Shown piece by piece: positions 53,582 to 64,000 of a DNA stretch of 64,000 nucleotides; position 1 is the first letter of the stretch; every line of letters begins with the position of its first letter. The stretch covers positions 14,593,416 through 14,657,415 of the forward strand of contig NC_051101.1 of assembly GCF_901709675.1 (NCBI RefSeq), read 5' to 3'. The DNA comes from Syngnathus acus. Lineage: Eukaryota; Chordata; Actinopteri; Syngnathiformes; Syngnathidae. Below the pieces are notes generated by a model. The model was given only the letters and a program-made list of their open reading frames with translations. It made no database searches and was not told the origin of the DNA. The position numbers were made by a program, and so were the translations under genes.

Positions 53582-56500
53582 TCAGAATTTGAAAAGGTTA
53601 ATGAAGTCTTGAGGGGAAAGGGCCACGGTGCAGCTTTCTGGGTTGTTGGCAGTGCACGGATGATTGGTGTCCTGCATGGGGTGGCCAAGGAAGGAAGGAA
53701 GGACAAGGCTTGAAATACGCCCGCCACCTTGGATGTGAAAGACAAATGTGTGTAGTGCTACTCGTGTACCTTCCAGAAAAGGATGTGACAGTGCGAGCAG
53801 AAGTGCAGGGTATCGCTGTACTGCTCTCTGCGGGGGTAGCAGCGGCTCAGCTTGAAGTACATCTTCTTCCACTCCAGGTGACCTTTGTCAGACACCATCA
53901 GACGCTTTCGGATCTAAGAGAGCCAGGGAGGGAGGGGCAACACGTGACTCCAACCCCACCACAAAGTCGCGGAACCCACTTTAGCTTGGTGTCTTGTCAA
54001 ATGCATTTGCGGGAGGGAGCAGAGCGTGAAGTTAACACTCCCAGTGCTTTATCCTAGCTCTTTTTGGGGGGAAGTACATTGCACTATACGTAGCGTACAT
54101 ACAGGAAGTTACAAGCAGAAGAAACATCCTGATGCGTTGAAAACATTGTTCATGCGGGGAAGCCCCGCCCGCCCATGACGAAAACATTTTGACTTGTCAG
54201 CAGCGGCGGAACGCTCACAAGCGCTTGCGCTTGCTAAGCGGCGAACCACAGCCGAAACGAAGCAATCGAGATGGAGAACACGGAGAGCGGGTGAACGGAA
54301 TTGGCTCTCTTCCCCCTCGCAGTCAAGTCGATGTGCTGACGTGCCTGTCTTTCTGTGAAGTGGTACTGGCAGAGTCTCTTCCAGAGCACGCGATCCTCAG
54401 CAAGGCTCCCGAGTTGCGGACACACTTGGCCTAGGCACACCAAGTCCCTGCCGTCCGACAGACGCTCCATGATATTCAGCTGCAGGCTGGCGGGCAGCTG
54501 CATTAGCGTCATGCCCGTTGCTTTTGGCTGCAAGGAAATCAATACACGGAGAAAGGAGGTTTTTTGTCGTCCGTCAACCGTCTGTCTGTCTGTCTCTCTC
54601 TCACTATCAGCACAGCACTCACCCGATTGATCCGGATGTTGTTTAGCTGCTTCTGCCACTGCACGATGTTGTCCATGCGCTGCACCCACATGTTGATGTT
54701 GCCGACCAGCACAGACTTGCCCATGTCCTGAACCAGACCGCAAAGCGACACGTACAGCGTTTGGAGCAGCTCCTTGATGGGACGCACGTTCTGCTGGTCG
54801 TCCAGCACTGCGGCGGCAGCAACGGGAGTGAGGGACAAGAGACTCACCCACCCGCACCATTTGTTGACAACAGACACCGACGACTTGGACAACAAGTATA
54901 AGAAGGAGGGCTCACCTTTGTGTACCACTCGCTCCAGGATATTCATGTAATTCTTCTGAGCCACACCACTAAGTGACGGGAGCTGGGACTTGGCGATAAG
55001 CTCCAGCAGCTTCAAGAGAGAGGGAGAAAAAGAGATGAACCTCCGCCCATTGGCTACGTGACGGCCCCAACCCCCACTGGATATGCACACTTGTCTGCAT
55101 GGGTCCAATCCACCTGTGCGGAAAGTCGAGAAGCTGCCGGCAAGCATTTGCATTTGCCAGGATGCTTTGCAAAACAATCTTTAATCTTAACTCGCCTGCT
55201 GATCCTGTCAAGCCAACCATTTATGGTCACCAGCTAATGGTCATCAGCTAATGATTATTCGCTGGCGGCAGCCTGGCATGCACGGAACAAATGCTGTGAC
55301 ATCACAGAAGAAGACGTTTGACCTGGGATGCGACAAAACGGAAGGTGCAGAGGAAGAAGAAAAAAAAAAAACTCTGAGCGCTTAGCTATTTCGTGAGCTG
55401 AACGACACCATCGAAACAAAGTCTTGATCCTCCCTATTCTTTGCGCCTTTTTCCCGCATTCCTCCGACCTTGCTCTTTCAGCAGCTCAGCGAGTGCCCTT
55501 TGAGCGGCCGGCCAGAACTACGTGCCTTTCCGTATCTACTTTGAGCAAAAGTGCACTCGACGGTGTCGGACAGACATATTGTTGTAGCGGCTTCCGGCAC
55601 TGGACTCGGAGCGTTTGCACCAAAAAGTCATTCTCAAACACATCTGCAGAAAAAAGCACCATTTCATGAGTGGAAGTGAAAGAGTTTGGGTGGGTGGGTG
55701 GAGGAGAGTCCCAAGCAGCACCATGCGGGGCCTCACTGCACACTTAAGTCCTCCCTCCCTCCCTCCCTCCCTCCCACGTGCCACTCACGTGGCTTCACAT
55801 GTGGAAATGTTTCACATCAGTTGGAGGACTTTTTAGGTTGGCTGCACTGTTACAATAAGGCTTTGAAGCTTTCCAATGGTCGTCAATTCGCTATTGATAT
55901 TATGACCTTGTTTACGTGTTAGATCAGGACAATATATTCAACACTTGATGATACAGCATTACATTGTTTGCAAAGTGTTGTTGCTGCTGAGCGTCACAGA
56001 AGTTTTCGGCAGGCTGCTTTGAGGAGACATTTCACCCCCATTAGCATGAACCATTATGACTCATCTGCGCAAACACGCAGTGGCTCGGTTCAAATCATCA
56101 GCAGTGTCTGCAGAGCGTTGATAAGCGACGCACACCCTTTACAAAGCGGAACCTCATCGAAACACATCAGGATTAGGGTTAGGGAGGGAGGGAGGGAGGG
56201 AGGACTCACTCTGACAACATAGTTGAACCTCCTGGTGTCCTTGATGGCGCTGCAAAAATCCAAGCGGTTGAAGGCTTCCCCCAGGGTACAATATCCGTGG
56301 CGCTGGAATCATTTCACCAACAAGAGCTTCTTACTTGATGACATGTTGACATAAGCAATGACAAAATGTGTTTATGCCTTACCTCCTTGGTGCTTCCTTT
56401 ATGAACATAGATCCACTTTTCCCTGTGGAAATCTGAAATCAAGTACATGGTTTGCATGAATGGCCTGCATGAATGGCCATCTTGTTTTGCCTTTTTAATG

Positions 56501-57345
56501 ACCTCTTTAATAATGCCAGACTCAAGAAAAACAGACAAGATAAGGTGGTGAGTGACTCACATGGGGCCTTGGTGTTGTTGTTAATCAGGTCTTTCTTCCT
56601 CTTCTTGGCAGCCATGTCATAGCCCAGAGAAAGCAGCAAGTTCTCCTTGTTGAAACACTCCTGCTCCGCTTTGCAGAAGCTACGCAAACAACATTAAAGC
56701 AGTGAGATGGTGCAGGAAATGATTCACTTCCACTTGGTTGCTGAAAAAAGGTTTCCACAAATATTGTTTTTGTTCGCACAACAATCCCATGCTCTTCCAA
56801 TAGAGGCATCCTTTTTTGCATTGTTTATGTGGTGCCTCAGCCCCATAAAAGCTTTGTGAACACAACACTTTTGGCCCATATGCTGAGCTTTCACGTCCAA
56901 ATTGATGAGGATCGCACTCGGAACGTTGTCACGCGTAAGAGCAATTGTTTGGGACACAAGTCAAGTCGGCTTCGAAAGTGACTCAACCGGCGTTAATCTG
57001 CCCACTTGTCGAGTTATTAATAGAAAAGCGATTAGCAGAAGAAGGGAAACAAAAAAGGGGAGGGTAGAAACAAACACAAGCATCAACGAAGGGTTGTTGT
57101 TGTTTTTGCTTCTTCTTCTTCTTTTCCTTCAAAGTGTCGCTCGCATCTGACTTTTCCTTCCCATGATATTTTTCCAACCTAATGACAGTTTGGTGACGCA
57201 GATTGATGACAAACCTCTCAAGGGACATGTTGTTGTTGTTGTTGTTTTTGTTTTTGTTGTTGTCCACCGTTGTCTTTTTCCATCCCTCCTCGGTTTTAAC
57301 CCAACATTGTCCCGGCGACCTCCAGTCCTGTCCGAGGAAAGGCAT
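53582..57345 (-). CDS. fbxo32: F-box protein 32 (atrogin-1/MAFbx), 9 exons
   Basis: Substrate adaptor of an SCF ubiquitin ligase, known for muscle atrophy and FoxO-driven expression. Exons (-): 57345-57215, 56679-56561, 56432-56383, 56302-56210, 55009-54916, 54807-54623, 54527-54345, 53913-53770, 53671-53582; sum 1,089 nt, 362 aa (human 355). The start [13 protein letters not shown] and end [12 protein letters not shown] are identical or nearly so to human. [38 protein letters not shown] and [13 protein letters not shown] identify FBXO32 rather than FBXO25. The F-box is in exon 7 (about residues 230-280, [20 protein letters not shown]). Two oddities: exon 1 runs through an AAC microsatellite giving a poly-Asn insert, and exon 7 ends at a GC rather than GT donor. 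Both exon ends were chosen by phase and homology. Confidence 0.93.
55010..56209. other. fbxo32 intron 4
   Basis: Largest fbxo32 intron. It contains short GGGA, CCCT and GGGT repeats and a brief TTAGGGTTAGGG. No exon recognised. Confidence 0.6.
57230..57269 (-). repeat. (AAC)n microsatellite within fbxo32 exon 1
   Basis: AAC/AAAAAC units on the - strand, read in frame as Asn with two Lys (about residues 29-39). Confidence 0.85.
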
Positions 57346-60284
57346 CCTTCGCTTCTTTGGGAAGATGCGAAAAGAAACAAACAAAAGAGTGGATTCGCTA
57401 AACGACAGATAGATAAATAGATAGATAGATAAATAGATAGTTGGATCGATCCCTGTTTTTTGGTTGGCCACTTGCTCTTCCACGGGTTGTCGTTCAAGCA
57501 GTGTTGTCATTGCGCAGCTTCTTATATTGTCCCGGTCGGCCGCCGGAAGCACGGTGGCCCCGCCCACCTCGGAAACTTTCCTGCCTAGCCTGCAGCACGT
57601 GGATTTGTTTATCTACCGGAGCGTTGCGAAACTTCGCTGAAGAGAAACACGCACGCACGCACGCACGGACGCGCCCAAATGCAACATCACACACGAACGC
57701 CTTGATGACACGACGTGCGCGTGTTCATAAATTCAAGTCGCCTCGGTAGAGCGAATGTTTTTGAATCTCTTGAATCTCTCTTGAATCTTGAATGTTTTTA
57801 TGCCTGCTCTTCTTTGAGACATGATGACGTAACCGTCTCAGATTAACTTGAAAAATACCGCATGAACAACGAACTGCCTGCTATCTCATACTTTGCAATC
57901 CCATTCAACGTTTTATTTGAAAGTCCACCCGTTCATTTCATTTCCACCGGCCAGGTGTTTGGAGTTGTTGCTGGCGGAAGTGTTCCAAAGAAACACGTGC
58001 TTCGGTCATGTGGTTCCGACAGAGCCGACGCATGCATGCAAGCAAGCGGCGGAATGGCATGAAGAGAAGTGAAGTGAAAAAAAAATATATATATATATAT
58101 ATATTTTATGGCTGCCTCTAAATATGAGAACAAAACGGTCAGAAATGTAACAAGGCAGTGTAGTCACTCGTGCTAATATAAATAGATCAAGTTGTTGCTT
58201 TGCCACGAGTATTGTATTGCATTACATTGTGTATTATGTGGGCTTGTTTATCTTCTAAAGCACTGGTGTCAAAGTCAAGGCCCGGCCGGGGGCCAGATGC
58301 GGCCCGCCACATCATTTTAGGTGGCCCGCAGAGACAAATTGTGCATCAAATTTGTGTGTCATTATTAGAATTGCAAATCGTCTTCACTTTTAATCATATC
58401 TTTTTTTTTTTCATATTTGACCAGTTTTTACTCGTCTGATTTGACAACGAGTTATTTGTCAGTTTGTTTTGCAGCTTTGACTGTATATAATATGAGGCGC
58501 TCATACGTTGATTTGGGTTGACAGTCATAATGGCCCTCCGAAAGAAGCTATGACTACAATGCGGCCCGCCAAAAAAAGGACTTTGACACCCCTGTTCTAA
58601 AGCGTGCCGTCCCATTGTATTTCAAGCGGATCCCATTGCGGACAAAAGGTTTTTGACACTTAGATTGTAATGGAGAAGTCAAGATGTTTGCAGCACTAAG
58701 ACAGCCCAGCCCTCATTCCCTTCAGTCCACAACCTCTGACCTTTCCAGTGTCTTCATAAGACAATCTGTCAAAACATGTCACACAGCAGCAGCAGCAGCA
58801 GCACATGGTGTGCAACAGTGTCTTCTTGGAAGAAGATCAGCTCGGGTTTTCCAGGGCAACTATATGAGTGCTTGTTTTCTTGTTTATGTGCACCCGGAAC
58901 TGAACTGATCGCAGCTGACACAAACAACCACATGCAACACCGCCACCAGACGTTGAGAAAAACACACACACATATACTGTTGCTGGAGGTTTGTGAATGC
59001 TCTTAGCTGTTTGGAAATTGGGACTGGGGTGAATCTCATCTCATCTCTCTGTTTTTGATGTGATGTTGTGAGCAGATGAGACAGCTGCTCCATCCCGATC
59101 ATGCACAACACCTGTCGCTGCTGCTCCCGGATGGGTTTCATCACTCGTTCACATTTTGAGACACCTCAATTGCTGGCCCACACCACACACGCACACACAC
59201 GCACACACACGCACACACACTCGCACATAAACACTGCCAGCTCACATGACTCACTCACTCACGTGGTGTCACTGTTGCCCTCTTGTTTGTGCCTCAAAAT
59301 AACACAGGCTCACCTATACTTTTCCAACACTCATGACCCCCACACACGCACACAGACGGGCAGACAGACGGGCAGGCAGGCAGGCAGGCCCCCCCAGCCA
59401 CTGTCCCCTGAAGTTCATGTGCTGGCAGCCTTCAACCTGACCCAATGACTTTCAATGCACTCGTCGCTGGCCAATGGAAGCAACCTGCATTCAGCCAACA
59501 GCTGACATGGCTTTCTAGAAACGATGTTCGAAGTCAAAATGTTATCCATTTTCAACTGAGCTGATAAGTTTCAATGAAATGAAATCTGTCCCCCGTTTTC
59601 CCATAGCGAGTGGTGTGAAATGAAAAAATGCTCTGACGCGACGTCGCCGTCAAACACAAGCTTGACTTGAATTTGCCCTGTGAAATGGATGCGCTTTGTA
59701 AACGAAAGCTTGTTTCCCCTGTTTCTGTTTGGGCTCCAAATCAAGATTGGCTCGGTGTTAGCAACATCAGGCATGTTGAGACATGTGCGAGAGAGAGACT
59801 CACATTGCAAATACTGCAAGTCAACCAGTTACTATGTAGACAAAAGAGAAGGAGAAGCCATTTGCTTGTCATTGTCTTTTACTGAGGTCAAACACAAGGC
59901 TGCAGTACATCCATAGCAAAAAAGAAGGAAATAGCAGGGTCACGCAACAAAACAATGACGCCATTAGGAAAACTAGTTTGAGCAATTAAGTGTATCTCAT
60001 TTCAATGAATTGAAATGCCATTGATCCATTTCAGACCCCCCCTCCCCCAAAAAAACAGTTTTGATTACGTTTGAAATGAATTGAAACAAAGCAATGTACT
60101 GTATGAAAACATATAAAAGAGAATACTCTGAAAAGAATATAGCTTTAGAAAGTCAAGGTGCAACACATTTAACCAACAATTGTACATCACTTTTGCATCT
60201 ATGAGCGAGAAAATGGACCTACTCCAAAACAAATGGTCCTAGCATTTTTAAAAAATGTCATTGTGTTGTCAATGGCTCTCTCAG
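57346..60284. other. Spacer between fbxo32 and klhl38
   Basis: It should contain the fbxo32 promoter (above 57,345) and the klhl38 3' UTR (below 60,285). No exon was recognised. A hAT-type MITE lies at 58,261-58,594 and a short (AT)n at 58,083-58,105. Confidence 0.55.
58261..58594. mobile_element. Non-autonomous hAT-type MITE, copy 2, with target duplication
   Basis: The 334-bp element has terminal inverted repeats (CACTGGTGTCAAAGTC at the left; GACTTTGACACCCCTG at the right). It is flanked by the perfect 8-mer TTCTAAAG at 58,253-58,260 and 58,595-58,602. There is no transposase. It is closely related to copy 1 at 5,614-5,940. Confidence 0.9.
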
Positions 60285-60588
60285 CTATGAGTCGGTGGGT
60301 CCGTGAAGCACGCTTGCCAGCGTAAGAGAGCCGTGGTCAAAGAGTTTGTACGGCAGAGTCCCTTTGACTGTCCAAGCGTCCGTCTTTGGGTCGTAGCACT
60401 CCAACTTGTCCGAATCCTCGACAACGTCCCGGCTGTTGATGTAGCGTCCGCCCGTGACGTACACTTTGTTATGGAGCAGCGTAGCCGAATGGTGCATCCT
60501 CCTCTCGTTCAGGTTGGCGCGCTTGACCGAGCAGTTGGCCTTGGTGTCGTACGACAGCATCCTCCTGGTGTATCCTGCCGAGACATTG
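60285..60588 (-). CDS. klhl38: Kelch-like protein 38, last exon only (partial)
   Basis: Kelch-repeat segment with GYTRRMLSYDTKANCSVKRA, ERRMHHSATLLHNKVYVTGG, ECYDPKTDAWTVKGTLPYKL and FDHGSLTL. It corresponds residue by residue to the end of human KLHL38, a BTB-Kelch protein that is probably a cullin-3 adaptor in muscle. The exon starts after a CCTGCCTCACAG acceptor in phase 2 and ends at a TAG. The BTB, BACK and first kelch repeats are absent up to 64,000, so they must lie beyond the right edge behind an intron of more than 3.4 kb. Next to fbxo32, as in human. Confidence 0.9.
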
Positions 60589-60656
60589 CTGTGAGGCAGG
60601 CAACAAAACCACAGTGAAAGCCGTAGTCGTAATAGAAGAACGACAGCGTGTTGCTG

Positions 60657-61100
<444 letters not shown>

Positions 61101-64000
61101 GCCGGCCGGCCGACCGGCCTCTCTGTACATTCCTGTACTAAATATAGGGCCTGTTTGGCAACATGGTGGAAAAGTCACATGTGACCTGAGGGAGAGCAGA
61201 CGCCGCCATTCGATCATCGATGACGCCGACTTTGTTGACGTCTTGTGTTGCTGAAATAAGAACCTGGAGGAATGAAAAGCAACAGCGCAGTCCTGGCTGT
61301 CACACGAGTGCGTCATTTCCGTTGGCACGAAACTTGGATCTGTTGGCATAATCATCTGGAATGAACAAGAGGTAGACATTGGACCACTTTCATAACTCTT
61401 GTGTTCATTTCGATGTTCATATTGGGCTGGCTGTTGTTATGTTTGCCTTTTCCTTGGACTAGGCCAGATAGTATCTCTCTCTCACCAGAGGAGCTTGTAA
61501 TTCTTTCATTTTCACGTCATCTTGGAGTAAAGGCACACATTTTGAGCCTGACATCCCCATCCGTCCGTGGTGGTTGTGTGGAAAATGAAGCAAAGAGGAC
61601 AAAACAAATCCAAAGGCATTTGGCTCAAGATGAACTGGTGCAAGATTGCCAGGCAAGTTGTAACGCAGTACCATCTAGTGTTGAGACACCGTCAACAATG
61701 CTCCACATTGCTTTCATTTACGACTGACTGTACATTTGCTCACTTCAGGAGTTGAAATGTTTTGAAAAGCGATGATGTCCTGTTCCGATTCCAGAGCTGT
61801 CCGGCTCGACGATCCCGACGGAAACATCACTTTGACGCTAGCCAAGTTCCTGTGGACTACTTTCCCCGCTGCGCTGCATTCACATTGAAGGGAATGTGAA
61901 ATGCAGGAGTTTGTCACTCGGTCATCCCTGTTCAATGCGCTGCGCTGCATTCACATTGAAGGGAATGTGAAATGCAGGAGTTTGTCACTCGGTCATCCCT
62001 GTTCAATGCGCTGCGCTGCATTCACATTGAAGGGAATGTGAAATGCAGGAGTTTGTCACTCGGTCATCCCTGTTCAATGCGCTGCGCTGCATTCACATTG
62101 AAGGGAATGTGAAATGCAGGAGTTTGTCACTCGGTCATCCCTGTTCAATGCGCTGCGCTGCATTCACATTGAAGGGAATGTGAAATGCAGGAGTTTGTCA
62201 CTCGGTCATCCCTGTTCAATGCTCCCCCGCGCTGGGCCGGCAATTGGACGCATGACGTGCTTTGTTGACACTCACAGCTCTGACAAGTGGCTCCGCCACT
62301 CTGTCCAGGCCTTGTCAATCATGCCGCTGTCGTTTTCATCAAAGTGACGAGGAATTGTCAAATTTGAGTGGAGCCGTCAATCTCAGCAGCCAGCGTTACA
62401 GGAAGAGAGTGTTAACGGGGCTGTTAAAGCGAGACCGGACCAAGGCTTGGTTCTTCTTTCATTCTGTCAAGAGCTTGCTTTTCATTTGTCTTCTTATCCA
62501 CTAGATGTCAGGAAAAGGTCAGAGAAATTCAGCTCGGTCATAAGCTCGCAACGGAAAGGAGATCAAGTCCTAGCTGTGTACACTCCACACAATGGAACTT
62601 GAAAGGGAGCAATTGGGTTGAAAGGGAAATGTGCTTTCGGCAGTTTGCAAACATATTTTATTAAAGCTGCGTTAAACGTAGTATATATAATCATATCAAT
62701 ATCATTTTCAGTAGTAGTGTACTCGTGTGGTCGCATAATAAGCGGTAAGGAATGTGCAGACAACTGCATGAACTTATTTTCTACAAAGTAGTATTGTGGA
62801 ACAGGATGTCCGGACAGGGAGGACATCTTACAAGGACATCTCGAGAGGAACGCGAATAACAACTCGTCATGGTGGTCCAGACCCAACCGCCCGCAACTGA
62901 GACCAGACACCTGCGCTGAGCAGCGGATGACCATCGACCAATCACCACACAATATTTTGCACGCTTGAATATTCATATTGTGTTTCTTTAAAACTGGGCA
63001 ACCCGGAAGAATGTGTTGTCTTTGATGGTCACGAAGGCACACGAGTGTTTTGGTGTTAAGGACCCGAGACCCAGGCGCCTGTATTAGTTTGCTTTGTCAG
63101 GATTCAACAATTGGTCAATTCGGCCTAATTGATCGACTGGTCTTCTCTTTGACAGAACGAACTCGCAAAATTGTGTGTGGATTAGGACATAACGACTCAC
63201 GTCTTAAATGTTGATCGTAATTTGGAGTCAGATCAATAACTAAAATCCGTAGCCTAACAGGTTCCATCACCAGACAACAATTTAGGTCTGGGGGAAGCGT
63301 ACAGCCTAGCAATGACGTCCACATTTTGAAAACGTTCAACAATGACTAAAACCAAACGGAATTCATTTGGATTGCAGCACCATTCATGAACACTGACAAA
63401 TCATGTGATGGCAGGTGCAGACAAAGAGCAGCACGTGATCACCCCTGGAGTGGAAGGAAGGAGGGAAAGATCCACGGCGGCCAACATTGATAAAGGATGG
63501 AGAGAGTCAACAAGTGATGAGGACAAGAGATTGGACAACAACTGAGCACGGAAAGGAAGTGTGCACCACTGTGAAGAGGTAGGTCTTCAAGGGCTTATAG
63601 TTAGCCGCTTAAAATTCTTTTGACGTAAGCAGCACGTGCACCTTGTGTTATGTTCCATGGGGAAAAACAAAAGAAAAGAAAAAAAAAAACCGCACTTTGT
63701 TGCACAGAGCGTCATTTTCCGTTTCTTGGCCTCCTTCTCTCTGTGACTACAGGAAGTCTTGTCTGAAAAACACAAACAGCACGTGCCGGTGCTCAGCGTG
63801 GACATTTTGCTAGCGCTGTGTGGTGTGTCTGCATGTGCGTGTGCATGTCAATTCATTGGTATTCCGCTTGCGGCACAGGCTGAAGCTGAAGCAGGTGGAT
63901 TTAAAGTGTCAAGCCTGACCAGGGAGTCCGGCGGGTGCAACGGGGGAGAGAGAGAAACAGAGAGACAGAGAGAGAGAGAGAGAGAGACAGAGAAACAGAG
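61101..64000. other. Right-edge region, klhl38 intron
   Basis: Besides the 71-bp tandem array and a (GA)n at the very end, no exon was recognised on either strand. It is interpreted as klhl38 intron sequence. Confidence 0.5.
61866..62222. repeat. 71-bp minisatellite, five identical units
   Basis: The segment CATTCACATTGAAGGGAATG begins at 61,877, 61,948, 62,019, 62,090 and 62,161, exactly 71 bases apart; I see no differences between units. Each unit contains an internal dyad (CATTCACATT ... AATGTGAAATG). Confidence 0.97.

Noticed and set aside
61866-62222. CRISPR-like array
   Set aside because: The 71-bp units are directly abutting without unique spacers, and the genome is vertebrate. It is a minisatellite.

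Overview
This is vertebrate nuclear DNA, almost certainly from a ray-finned (teleost) fish and probably a compact percomorph-type genome. The protein-coding exons are close to human and zebrafish orthologues, introns are short with GT-AG borders, several genes match teleost paralogues (elovl4a-like tail, fbxo32), and the space between exons is packed with very long, nearly perfect microsatellites. There are no bacterial operons, CRISPR arrays or viral genes.

Layout. Positions 1-12,456 hold no gene I can support: simple repeats, a degraded hAT-type MITE and a long GGCA/TGCC satellite. A six-exon R-spondin gene (rspo3-like, + strand, 12,457-21,579) follows; it carries an extra exon encoding a third furin-like repeat. 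Next come an intronless but intact mitochondrial malate dehydrogenase (mdh2, - strand, 22,797-23,822), single-coding-exon rnf146 (+, 25,550-26,668), echdc1 (-, 27,334-28,639), the kiaa0408 unit (-, 31,049-37,521) and mtcl3/soga3 (-, 39,141-43,690). RSPO3-RNF146-ECHDC1-SOGA3-KIAA0408 is the gene order of human 6q22, so this half is conserved synteny with mdh2 inserted.

The right half holds elovl4a (-, 46,410-48,269), prelid3a (+, 50,666-52,351), fbxo32/atrogin-1 (-, 53,582-57,345) and the last exon of klhl38 (-, 60,285-60,588; the rest lies beyond the right edge). FBXO32-KLHL38 is a conserved neighbour pair (human 8q24). ELOVL4 and PRELID3A map elsewhere in human, so the block is a lineage-specific junction.

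The genes do not form one pathway: Wnt potentiation (rspo3) and Wnt/axin regulation by PARylation-dependent ubiquitination (rnf146) sit side by side; others are mitochondrial or lipid metabolism (mdh2, echdc1, elovl4a, prelid3a), microtubule/coiled-coil proteins (mtcl3, kiaa0408) and muscle ubiquitin ligase components (fbxo32, klhl38). Exon coordinates were derived by hand from reading frame, splice phase and remembered family sequences; they have not been aligned by computer.

The most notable observations are the third furin repeat in the R-spondin, the intronless mdh2, microsatellites that have entered coding exons of mtcl3, kiaa0408 and fbxo32, a candidate GC-AG intron in fbxo32, a perfect 71-bp tandem array with internal dyad, a telomere-like interstitial tract, and two perfect long inverted repeats.
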